From NCBI GenBank assembly GCA_035764045.1, contig DASTZX010000396.1, positions 1 to 9,975 on the forward strand: a DNA stretch of 9,975 bases, given 5' to 3'. This document shows, in pieces, positions 1-5,780 of this stretch. This DNA comes from JAVDCA01 sp035764045. GTDB taxonomy: Bacteria > Pseudomonadota > Alphaproteobacteria > Rhizobiales > Xanthobacteraceae. A program made the translations under genes and the position numbers. How positions within the stretch are numbered: the stretch's first letter is position 1; every line of letters starts with the position of its first letter. The notes beneath the pieces were generated by a model, which saw only the letters and a list, made by a program, of their open reading frames with translations, was not told the origin of the DNA and did no database searches.

Positions 1-263
1 TTGCGATCGGCTCCGCCGACCCGGACGGCTTCGATCTGGTCGTCAACGCGACGCCGCTCGGAATGCGCCCGGGCGATGCCCTGCCGGTCGATTCGGAGCG
101 GCTCGAGCCGCGCGCCGTGGTGGCTGATCTGGTCACCAAGCCGATCGTCACGCCGCTGCTCGCGGCAGCCCACCGGCGCGGCTCGAATATCGTGACCGGC
201 GAAGCCATGTTCGCCCCGCAGGCCGGGATTCTTGCCGATTTCCTCCTGTTCTCGCCGCACTGA
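1..263 (+). CDS. Shikimate dehydrogenase family protein, C-terminal part (5'-truncated by window)
   Basis: Reading from base 3, the open frame gives 86 residues ending at TGA 261-263; the N-terminal substrate-binding half lies outside the window. What remains is the end of the NAD(P)-binding domain. It has the NATPLGM segment typical of shikimate dehydrogenases, then a VVADLV..P..TPLL stretch and a final G-EAM-APQ helix, matching the family's end pattern (TPLL, G..M, Q). Canonical AroE reduces 3-dehydroshikimate to shikimate with NADPH in the cytoplasm. The ADLV-xxP-TPLL form resembles the paralogues often linked to catabolic or accessory loci rather than the housekeeping enzyme. The next gene is not coaE, which often follows aroE in Rhizobiales. 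I therefore leave the symbol empty. Family call is firm; exact substrate is not. Confidence 0.82.
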   Translation, partial: AIGSADPDGFDLVVNATPLGMRPGDALPVDSERLEPRAVVADLVTKPIVTPLLAAAHRRGSNIVTGEAMFAPQAGILADFLLFSPH

Positions 264-286
264 GGCGGGCGGTCCAGGGGCCCCGG

Positions 287-302
287 GCCGCCTTCCGGCG
301 GC
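287..302. other. GC-rich hairpin after the shikimate-dehydrogenase-like gene
   Basis: A perfect 6-bp inverted repeat, GCCGCC and GGCGGC, encloses the tetraloop TTCC, 24 bp past the stop of the upstream gene. No T-run follows, so it is not a classical intrinsic terminator. It could pause transcription or protect the 3' end of the mRNA. In DNA this rich in G and C, such short repeats also occur by chance. Confidence 0.3.
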
Positions 303-375
303 GGCATTCCCGCTGGAAATCCAATCCTTTGGTGACAGGGTAGGGCACCCCAGAATAGTATTGCGGTGGGGGCCG

Positions 376-407
376 GCCACGGCCGCCACGGCCTTTGGCG
401 TCACGCC
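376..407. repeat. Tandem 9-bp duplication and 11-bp palindrome in the DUF992 gene leader
   Basis: GCCACGGCC occurs twice back to back (376-384 and 385-393). It is followed by GGCGTCACGCC (397-407), a palindrome with 5-bp arms around one base. The block ends 28 bp before the ATG of the DUF992 gene and just before its ribosome-binding site. It could be an operator or a structured 5' leader. I see no known consensus, so the regulatory reading is a guess. Confidence 0.3.
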
Positions 408-435
408 TGATCGTTACCATCCTGGAGGGGGTTTC

Positions 436-906
436 ATGGTCCGCACCGTCATCACGTCCGCCGCACTGGTGCTCGCGGCGCTCATCGGCTCAGCCCAGGC
501 GCAGGAGCGCGTGCAGGCCGGGTCGCTCACCTGCGATGTGTCGGCCGGCATCGGCCTCATCATCGGGTCGCAGCGCAATGTGAGCTGCACGTTCACGCCG
601 TCGAACCCCGGCCCGATCGAGTACTACACCGGCACGATCTCCAAGCTCGGGGTCGACATTGGCGTGACCACGGGTGGCGTCATGGTCTGGCTGGTCTGGG
701 CGCCCACCAACCGTCCGCTCGGTGCGCTTTCCGGAACCTATGCGGGCGGCACAGCGGAAGCCACGGTGATCGCCGGCATCGGCGCCAATGCGCTGATCGG
801 CGGCTCGAACCGCACCATCGCGCTGCAGCCGTTCTCGGTGCAGGGCCAGGTCGGCCTCAACATCGCGGCGGGCGTCGCCGGGCTCGATCTGCGCTACGTG
901 CGCTGA
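436..906 (+). CDS. Exported DUF992 domain protein
   Basis: This is a 156-residue protein of the DUF992 family, small exported proteins of unknown function found mainly in Rhizobiales. Residues 1-22 form a Sec signal peptide: a positive start, a hydrophobic stretch from about 8 to 18, and an AQA cleavage site before Gln23. The mature part starts with the family's G-x-LTC motif (Cys33), and a second cysteine lies in VSCTF (Cys51). The two could form a periplasmic disulfide. Later family marks are YYTG, DIG, the Gly/Ala-rich ANALIGGSN segment and the ending LQPFSVQGQVGLNIAAGVAGL. I chose ATG 436 because GGAGGGG lies at 424-430 with 5 bases of spacing and the signal peptide starts exactly there; an in-frame start at 232 would add non-signal sequence. 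It appears monocistronic, with a terminator at 995. Family call is secure; function is unknown. Confidence 0.9.
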   Translation: MVRTVITSAALVLAALIGSAQAQERVQAGSLTCDVSAGIGLIIGSQRNVSCTFTPSNPGPIEYYTGTISKLGVDIGVTTGGVMVWLVWAPTNRPLGALSGTYAGGTAEATVIAGIGANALIGGSNRTIALQPFSVQGQVGLNIAAGVAGLDLRYVR

Positions 907-994
907 GCGGCCGCGATGCTGGCGGACTATCTCTGATCCAGCGATCTGATCGCGCGCGGTCCATTCGAGACCGCGTGGCCATCCGTCGAATCCG

Positions 995-1022
995 CCACCC
1001 GGCCGCTCGGCCGGGTGGTTTT
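995..1022 (+). terminator. Intrinsic terminator after the DUF992 gene
   Basis: A perfect 10-bp GC-rich stem (CCACCCGGCC 995-1004 and GGCCGGGTGG 1009-1018) with loop GCTC is followed directly by TTTT (1019-1022). This is a classical rho-independent terminator on the plus strand, 88 bp past the stop codon. It insulates the EF-G-like gene from the DUF992 transcript. Confidence 0.85.
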
Positions 1023-1191
1023 GCATGAGCGTGCCTGCATTGCGGCGCGTGGTGCGACGGAAAATCCGCAGCGCGACGCGTAGGATCGAAATCGTACTCA
1101 CTGCGTTCGCGGCGATTTGCTGCCGCCTCTTGCCAATCGACCCCATTGTTTGAAACGATGACGATCCAAACCCGAAGCCCCGATCTCCAGT
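1023..1191. other. Intergenic stretch before the EF-G-like gene
   Basis: The gap between the DUF992 stop (906) and the EF-G-like start (1205) is 298 bp. Apart from the terminator and the ribosome-binding site, I see no gene or clear repeat in it. The region is less GC-rich around 1080-1170. It must hold the promoter of the EF-G-like gene, because the upstream transcript should end at the terminator. No -35/-10 pair stands out; a TTGCCA at 1130-1135 has no good -10 partner. Confidence 0.4.
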
Positions 1192-1198
1192 GGGAGGT
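1192..1198 (+). promoter_or_regulatory. Ribosome-binding site fixing the EF-G-like start
   Basis: GGGAGGT lies 6 bases before ATG 1205. It rules against the in-frame GTG at 1190, which overlaps the site, and the ATG at 1199, which has no spacing. Confidence 0.8.
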
Positions 1199-1204
1199 AT
1201 GGCA

Positions 1205-3262
1205 ATGGCAGCAAACGGCGGAACTTCGCGGGGCCCCCGGTGCGTCGCTCTGGTGGGCCCGTTTCAAAGCGGAAAGACCACGCTCCTCGAAGCGATCCTC
1301 GCGCGAACCAACACCATCCAGCGTCAAGGCACGGTCGATGCCGGAACCACGGTCGGCGATGCCAGCAAGGAGGCGCGCCATCACAAGATGAGCGTCGAGG
1401 TCACGGTCGCCACCGCCAACTTCATGGGTGATGATTACACGTTTATCGATTGTCCCGGCTCGATCGAGTTCGTCCACGAGATGCGCGCCGCACTGCCGGC
1501 GATCGATGCGGCCATCGTGGTGTGCGAGGCGGATGAGCGCAAGGTGTCGCAGCTGCAGCTCGTCCTGCGCGAACTGGAAGAGCTCAAGATTCCCCGCTTC
1601 ATCTTCCTCAACAAGATCGACAAGGCCGACCGGCGCGTGCGCGAGACGCTCAAGCTGCTGCAGCCGGCCTCGCGCGTGCCGCTGGTGCTGCGCCAGATCC
1701 CGATCTGGAAGAACGAGATCATCACCGGCTTCGTCGACCTCGCGCTCGAGCGCGCCTTCGTCTACAAGGAGCACGTGCCGTCCGAGGTGATCCCGCTCGA
1801 GGGCGACGATCTCTCGCGGGAGAAGGACGCCCGCTTCAGCATGCTGGAGACGCTCGCCGACCACGACGACGAGCTCATGGAGCAGCTGCTCGAGGACATT
1901 CCGCCGCCCCGCGACAAGGTGTTCGACGATCTCGCCAAGGAGCAGCGCGATGGGCTCATCTGCCCGGTGCTGATCGGGGTCGCGACGCGGACCAACGGCG
2001 TGCTGCGGCTGCTCAAGGCGCTGCGGCACGAGTCGCAAGGGATCGAGGCGACGGCGAAGCGGCTCGGGGTCAAGCCGGGCGCCGATGCGGTCGCGTATGT
2101 GCTCAAGACGTTCCACACCGCACACGGCGGCAAGATGTCGGTCGCGCGCGTGCTGGCGGGCCAGGTGGGCGACGGCACCACCCTGAGCTCGCCGACCGAG
2201 GAAGCCGGCCGGGTGTCCGGCGTGCTCAAGCTGGTCGGCCAGGTGACGGAGAAGCGCGGCCCGGCTTCCGCCGGCGAGACCGTCGCGCTGGGCAAGCTCG
2301 ATCACGCCAAGACCGGCGACACCCTCTCGGGCGGCAAGCAGCCGCACAAGGCGGTCGCTGCGGTCTCACCCTATGCGCCGGTGCTCGCGATCGCGATTTC
2401 GGCCAAGGACCGCAAGGACGACGTCAAGCTCGGGGTCGCGCTCAACAAGCTGGTCGACGAGGATCCCTCGCTGGTGGTGCACCACAATCCCGAAACGCAT
2501 GAGGTCATCGTCTGGGGCCAGGGCGAGATGCACCTGCGCGTCGCGACCGAACGGCTCGCGGACCGCTACGGCATCGCGATCGAGCGGCGCACCCCGAGCG
2601 TCGGCTACCGCGAGACGATCCGCAAGCCGATCAGCGCCGTGCGCGGCCGGCACAAGAAGCAGTCCGGCGGTCATGGCCAGTTCGGCGACGTGGTGCTCGA
2701 CCTCAAGCCGCTGCCGCGCGGCTCCGGCTTCGCATTCGACGAGAAGATCACCGGCGGCGCGGTGCCGCGCAACTACATCCCGTCGGTCGAGGAAGGCGTG
2801 GTGGATGCGCTCAAGCATGGGCCGCTCGGCTTCCCGGTGGTCGATGTCGCGGTGTCGCTGATCGACGGCTCGTACCATGCGGTCGATTCCTCCGACATGG
2901 CGTTCCGCATCGCCGGGCGCATCGGCATCAACGAGGCGTTGCCGCAAGCCAATCCGGTGCTGCTCGAGCCGATCCACACGGTCGAGATCGTCTGCCCGAA
3001 CGAGGCGACCGCGAAGATCAACGCCATCCTGTCAGGTCGGCGCGGCCAGATCCTGAGCTTCGACACGCGGGACGGCTGGTCCGGATGGGACGTGGTGCGG
3101 GCGATGATGCCGGAGTCCGAGATCGGCGACCTCATCGTCGAGGTGCGGTCAGCCACCGCGGGCGTCGGCAGCTTCACGTTCAAGTTCGACCACATGGCCG
3201 AGCTCACCGGAAAGCATGCCGATCAGATCGTGGCGGCGCGCCGCGCCCAAGCGGCCGAATAG
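1205..3262 (+). CDS. Elongation factor G-like translational GTPase with altered G motifs
   Basis: This 685-residue protein has the full EF-G layout. The GTPase domain spans about 12-280, domain II about 294-370 (FHTAHGGKMSVARVLAG), domain III about 391-465, domain IV from about 465 (YRETIRKPI, HGQFGDVV near 490) and domain V from about 586 (LLEPIHTVEI, RRGQILSFD). It is close to the usual EF-G length of about 690-700. EF-G moves tRNA and mRNA through the ribosome at the cost of GTP. Several GTPase motifs depart from consensus. The P-loop is GPFQSGKT (18-25) rather than GHxxxGKT, switch I RGITI appears as HKMSV, and switch II is DCPGS (82-86) rather than DTPGH, so the catalytic His is Ser. NKID (136-139) is intact, so guanine binding is likely. 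This is an accessory EF-G paralogue, not the fusA of a str operon: no rpsL, rpsG or tuf lies nearby. Hydrolysis may be slow or organised differently. Confidence 0.9.
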   Translation: MAANGGTSRGPRCVALVGPFQSGKTTLLEAILARTNTIQRQGTVDAGTTVGDASKEARHHKMSVEVTVATANFMGDDYTFIDCPGSIEFVHEMRAALPAIDAAIVVCEADERKVSQLQLVLRELEELKIPRFIFLNKIDKADRRVRETLKLLQPASRVPLVLRQIPIWKNEIITGFVDLALERAFVYKEHVPSEVIPLEGDDLSREKDARFSMLETLADHDDELMEQLLEDIPPPRDKVFDDLAKEQRDGLICPVLIGVATRTNGVLRLLKALRHESQGIEATAKRLGVKPGADAVAYVLKTFHTAHGGKMSVARVLAGQVGDGTTLSSPTEEAGRVSGVLKLVGQVTEKRGPASAGETVALGKLDHAKTGDTLSGGKQPHKAVAAVSPYAPVLAIAISAKDRKDDVKLGVALNKLVDEDPSLVVHHNPETHEVIVWGQGEMHLRVATERLADRYGIAIERRTPSVGYRETIRKPISAVRGRHKKQSGGHGQFGDVVLDLKPLPRGSGFAFDEKITGGAVPRNYIPSVEEGVVDALKHGPLGFPVVDVAVSLIDGSYHAVDSSDMAFRIAGRIGINEALPQANPVLLEPIHTVEIVCPNEATAKINAILSGRRGQILSFDTRDGWSGWDVVRAMMPESEIGDLIVEVRSATAGVGSFTFKFDHMAELTGKHADQIVAARRAQAAE

Positions 3263-3267
3263 GCCAT

Positions 3268-3308
3268 CGTTCGCCCCGGCAACGTTCGCCGGCAACGGAG
3301 CGTTAACG
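3268..3308. repeat. Imperfect direct repeat and palindrome after the EF-G-like gene
   Basis: CGTTCGCC..GGCAACG occurs twice, overlapping by two bases (3268-3284 with two extra C, and 3283-3297). The palindrome CGTTAACG follows at 3301-3308. Each copy can fold weakly on itself through GCC/GGC. No T-run follows. It may be a 3'-end structure for the EF-G-like mRNA or a protein-binding site; neither is shown. Confidence 0.3.
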
Positions 3309-3314
3309 ACGAGC

Positions 3315-3428
3315 ATGGCACGCGGGCCGGCCGCCAAGGCCTGTGCGGTGGCCGCATTCGCGGGTTGTTTAGCATTTGACGTCGTTTTAGCGGCCGCGCC
3401 TAACCGAAAATACATTCCACCCCCATAG
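3315..3428 (+). CDS. Possible 37-residue hydrophobic small protein
   Basis: ATG 3315 opens a 37-codon frame ending at TAG 3426-3428. The peptide starts with two basic residues, then an Ala/Val/Leu/Phe-rich segment (about residues 10-28), then NRKYIPPP, like a signal anchor or short exported peptide. GGAG at 3297-3300 is 14 bases away, too far to be a good ribosome-binding site. A strong GGGAGGAGG (3428-3436) begins at its stop codon. It could be a leader peptide for the EAL gene, a small membrane protein, or chance. I recognise no family. Confidence 0.2.
   Translation: MARGPAAKACAVAAFAGCLAFDVVLAAAPNRKYIPPP
3376..3406 (+). promoter_or_regulatory. Weak candidate promoter for the EAL gene
   Basis: TTGACG at 3376-3381 matches five of six bases of a sigma-70 -35 box. 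The best -10 candidate is TAACCG (3401-3406) at 19 bp spacing, which is poor. The area is locally AT-richer than its surroundings. The 92 bp between the EF-G-like stop and this box would fit separate transcription of the EAL gene. Confidence 0.25.
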
Positions 3429-3460
3429 GGAGGAGGCTCCGGGCCCGCGCGCAAGCGGGC
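3428..3460 (+). promoter_or_regulatory. Leader with strong Shine-Dalgarno-like run and hairpin before the EAL gene
   Basis: GGGAGGAGG (3428-3436) lies 45 bases upstream of ATG 3482, too far for normal initiation. Between them is a hairpin with 6-bp arms, GCCCGC (3443-3448) and GCGGGC (3455-3460), and a six-base loop. The frame between has no ATG, GTG or TTG start that the site could serve. Folding would shorten the distance, but 21 unpaired bases still remain before the ATG. Confidence 0.35.
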
Positions 3461-3481
3461 TGCCTTGCTTGGATTCGCGTC

Positions 3482-4387
3482 ATGCAGAACCCGCTGAAAG
3501 GGATGTTCGCACCTGCCGCCGTCGCCGCTACCGCCGACGACGAGCGCGATGCGTCCGGCAAGCCCCAGGTGACGTTGGCCAGGGCGCTCGAGCGCGATTG
3601 GCTCGAAGCCTGGTATCAGCCCAAGGTCAGCCTGCAGACCGGCAACTGGATCGGCGCCGAAGCCTTGATCCGCCTGCGCCATCCCGAGCTCGGCGTGCTC
3701 GGCCCGGGCGCGTTCCTGCCCGGCGCCCCCGAAGCCGACCTGCTGGCGTTGACCGAACGGGTGATCGTGGGTGCGCTGCGCGACTGGGAGGAGTGCGCGG
3801 CGCTCGGCATGCCGGGGCTCGGCCTCGCCGTCAACGTGCCGGCGAGCGCGTTCGCCGTGCTTCCGATCGCCCGGATCATCCGCGAAGCGCGTCCCAAGGC
3901 GGCCGAGTGGCCAGGGCTCATCCTCGAGGTCACCGAGGACCAGATCGTCAACGATCTCACGATCGCGAACGAGGTCGCCGCCGAGCTCACGGCCGAGAGC
4001 TGCAGCCTCGCCATCGACGATTTCGGCGCCGGCTATTCCTCGCTCGCGCGCCTGCGCCAGCTTCCGTTCAGCGAGCTCAAGATCGACCGCGCCTATGTCA
4101 CCGATTGCCACCGCGACCGGGTCAAGGAGGGGCTGCTCGAATCGATCATCGCGCTGGCGCGCCGGTTCGGCCTCAAGACCGTCGGCGAAGGCATCGAGAC
4201 GGCGCATGAAAGCCACAAGCTGCAGGGGCTGGGGGTCGGCATCGGGCAGGGCTTCCTGTTCGCCAAGCCAATGCCGAAGGAGGACCTCCTGGCCCGGATC
4301 TCCGCCACGACCGGCAAGCAGCGCGCCGCGCCGGCGCCGCGCGGCTGGTGGCAGTTCGGCGCCGCGCCGACGCTCAAGACCGGCTAG
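3482..4387 (+). CDS. EAL-domain cyclic di-GMP phosphodiesterase
   Basis: This 301-residue cytoplasmic protein is essentially one EAL domain (about 30-275) with no GGDEF, PAS or membrane segment. EAL domains hydrolyse c-di-GMP to linear pGpG, favouring motility over biofilm. All residues for metal binding and catalysis are visible: EALIR (Glu60-Arg64), Asn118 in LAVNVP, Glu149 in LEVTE, Asp179-Asp180 in DDFGAGYSS, Lys200 in LKIDR, Glu236 in VGEGIET and Gln256 in GQGFLF. Activity is therefore likely. The first 30 residues are Ala-rich and probably disordered. The last 30 hold an Ala/Pro/Arg tail ending WWQFGAAPTLKTG, which is not part of the domain. ATG 3482 is the first start in frame but lacks a nearby ribosome-binding site. 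It lies 219 bp past the EF-G-like gene on the same strand; co-transcription is possible but not shown. The partner that sets its activity is unknown. Confidence 0.92.
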   Translation: MQNPLKGMFAPAAVAATADDERDASGKPQVTLARALERDWLEAWYQPKVSLQTGNWIGAEALIRLRHPELGVLGPGAFLPGAPEADLLALTERVIVGALRDWEECAALGMPGLGLAVNVPASAFAVLPIARIIREARPKAAEWPGLILEVTEDQIVNDLTIANEVAAELTAESCSLAIDDFGAGYSSLARLRQLPFSELKIDRAYVTDCHRDRVKEGLLESIIALARRFGLKTVGEGIETAHESHKLQGLGVGIGQGFLFAKPMPKEDLLARISATTGKQRAAPAPRGWWQFGAAPTLKTG

Positions 4388-4452
4388 GAGCGAGATACCG
4401 AAGCTCGCAAAGGCTTGCCGCCATTCCTGAAAATGGCTCCGCCCCGCGGCCA

Positions 4453-4477
4453 TCACGCCGATGTCAGGTGGGCGTGA
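4453..4477. promoter_or_regulatory. 7-bp inverted repeat upstream of msrP, candidate operator
   Basis: TCACGCC (4453-4459) and its perfect complement GGCGTGA (4471-4477) are separated by 11 bases, ending 68 bp before the msrP ATG. A further GTGAC lies 11 bp on (4474-4478 and 4485-4489), one helical turn apart. The dyad with a half-site spacing near two turns suits a dimeric regulator, but it could also fold as an RNA hairpin. I recognise no known regulator consensus. Confidence 0.35.
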
Positions 4478-4545
4478 CCTCGTTGTGACTTGCCCGGAAC
4501 CCCGACTTCGCCGTAGCAGTGGGACATCATTGAGGGAATCGTCTC

Positions 4546-5508
4546 ATGCCCGTGATTCATCGCCGCGGTTGGGAGCTGCCCGAGCATCAGGCGACCCCCG
4601 AGACGGCGTTCTTCAATCGCCGCCATTTTCTCGGCATGGGCGCCGCGGCGCTGGCGATGGCGCCCGCAGCGGCGCGCGCACAGCGGGTGTCCGATCTGCC
4701 CGATCCGAGCGCGGCGCTCTATCCGGTGAAGCGCAACGACAAGTATGCGCTCGATCGCGCGATCACCGACGAGACCCTCAACACGACCTACAACAATTTC
4801 TATGAATTCGGCTCCGCCAAGACCATCGCGCGCGCCGCGCAGGCGCTGCCGCTGCGGCCGTGGACCGTGCGGATCGACGGAATGGTGGACAAGCCGCTGG
4901 AGTTCGGCCTCGATGACCTGATCGCCAAGATGCCGCTCGAGGAGCGGTTGTACCGCCACCGCTGCGTCGAGGCCTGGTCGATGGCGATCCCCTGGTCGGG
5001 CTTTGCGCTGGCGCGGCTTGTCGCCCTGGCGAAGCCGCTGTCGTCGGCGACCTATCTGCGCATGGAGACGTTTCAGGATGCCAAGGTCGCGTCCGGCCAG
5101 CGCGCCACGTGGTACCCGTGGCCCTATGTCGAGGGCCTGACCATGGCGGAGGCGACGAACGAGCTCGCTTTCGTGGTCACCGGCGCCTACGGCAAGCCGG
5201 TCGCCAAGTCGCAGGGCGCGCCGCTGCGCCTCGCGATCCCGTGGAAATACGGGTTCAAGTCGATCAAGTCGATCACCCGGTTCACGTTCACCGACCAGCG
5301 GCCGAAAGGTTTCTGGGAGGCCCTGCAGGGCTCCGAATACGGCTTCTGGGCGAACGTCAATCCGGAGGTGCCGCATCCGCGCTGGAGCCAGGCGACCGAA
5401 GAGGTGATCGGCGCCGGCGAGCGCCGCCCGACGCTGCTGTTCAACGGCTACGGCGAATATGTCGCCGGCCTCTACAACGGGCTCGAGAGCGAACGCCTGT
5501 GGGCGTGA
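4546..5508 (+). CDS. msrP: Protein-methionine-sulfoxide reductase catalytic subunit MsrP (YedY family)
   Basis: MsrP is a periplasmic molybdoenzyme that reduces methionine sulfoxide in oxidised envelope proteins, normally fed electrons by the haem membrane protein MsrQ. This 320-residue protein is close to the usual length (E. coli 334). Residues 24-29, NRRHFL, form a twin-arginine Tat signal, followed by an Ala-rich stretch and a likely AxA cleavage at ARA-Q (after residue 45). That fits export of a folded, cofactor-loaded protein. The molybdenum ligand is Cys140 in RHRCVEAWSM, the family signature. The C-terminal part carries W-YPWPYVEGL, GAPLRL and PWKYGFKS, all typical of YedY. ATG 4546 has GAGGGA at 4532-4537, 8 bases upstream. 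No msrQ follows: the next gene is convergent and encodes LysR. The inverted repeat at 4453-4477 may control it. Identification is firm. Confidence 0.95.
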   Translation: MPVIHRRGWELPEHQATPETAFFNRRHFLGMGAAALAMAPAAARAQRVSDLPDPSAALYPVKRNDKYALDRAITDETLNTTYNNFYEFGSAKTIARAAQALPLRPWTVRIDGMVDKPLEFGLDDLIAKMPLEERLYRHRCVEAWSMAIPWSGFALARLVALAKPLSSATYLRMETFQDAKVASGQRATWYPWPYVEGLTMAEATNELAFVVTGAYGKPVAKSQGAPLRLAIPWKYGFKSIKSITRFTFTDQRPKGFWEALQGSEYGFWANVNPEVPHPRWSQATEEVIGAGERRPTLLFNGYGEYVAGLYNGLESERLWA

Positions 5509-5530
5509 GCCTCGCCTGATCGCGGGCCAT

Positions 5531-5560
5531 AAGAAAAACGCCGGGCCAAGAGCCCGGCGT
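5531..5560 (-). terminator. Intrinsic terminator for trxB-lysR, possibly shared with msrP
   Basis: A perfect 9-bp stem (ACGCCGGGC 5538-5546 and GCCCGGCGT 5552-5560) has a 5-base loop. On the minus strand it is followed by TTTTTCTT (complement of 5531-5538), so it is a good rho-independent terminator for the lysR transcript, 220 bp past the lysR stop. On the plus strand it lies 29 bp past the msrP stop but has no T-run. The hairpin may still help end msrP transcripts. Confidence 0.75.
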
Positions 5561-5780
5561 CCAAGTCTGCCGCCGACGCGCACCGGCATCGGCTTCCAGA
5601 GGGGAACATCCGCAGCGAACATCGTGACCTCAAGGTCGCGACGATCGCGCATGATGAACCGCCAAACTATGTCCGCGGGTTCGGCGCGCCGCAATGCGGA
5701 GCCTAGCATGACTGCCATGCGGCGGTTGGCGGATCGCGAGGAGGCGAGAGGAAGGCGCGGCAGCCCGCCACCGGCCGGCG
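5561..5780. other. 3' untranslated stretch between lysR and its terminator
   Basis: These 220 bp separate the lysR stop from the terminator. I see no convincing gene: frames here lack ribosome-binding sites and family features. The sequence would form an unusually long 3' untranslated region of the lysR message. Confidence 0.4.

Noticed and set aside
232..435. Longer N terminus for the DUF992 protein from an in-frame start at 232
   Set aside because: The extension overlaps the upstream gene and would bury the signal peptide. The ribosome-binding site at 424-430 supports ATG 436.
857..2347. 496-codon open frame on the minus strand
   Set aside because: It lies antisense to the EF-G-like gene, whose protein has clear family motifs. 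The minus-strand translation is low in complexity (Arg/Leu/Ala/His-rich), has no recognisable domain, and is typical of the open antisense frames of GC-rich codon use.
3149..4456. 435-codon open frame on the minus strand
   Set aside because: It is antisense to the end of the EF-G-like gene and the whole EAL gene. No domain or convincing ribosome-binding site is visible.
4453..5718. 421-codon open frame on the minus strand
   Set aside because: It is antisense to msrP, which is unmistakable, and it also runs through the terminator hairpin at 5531-5560.
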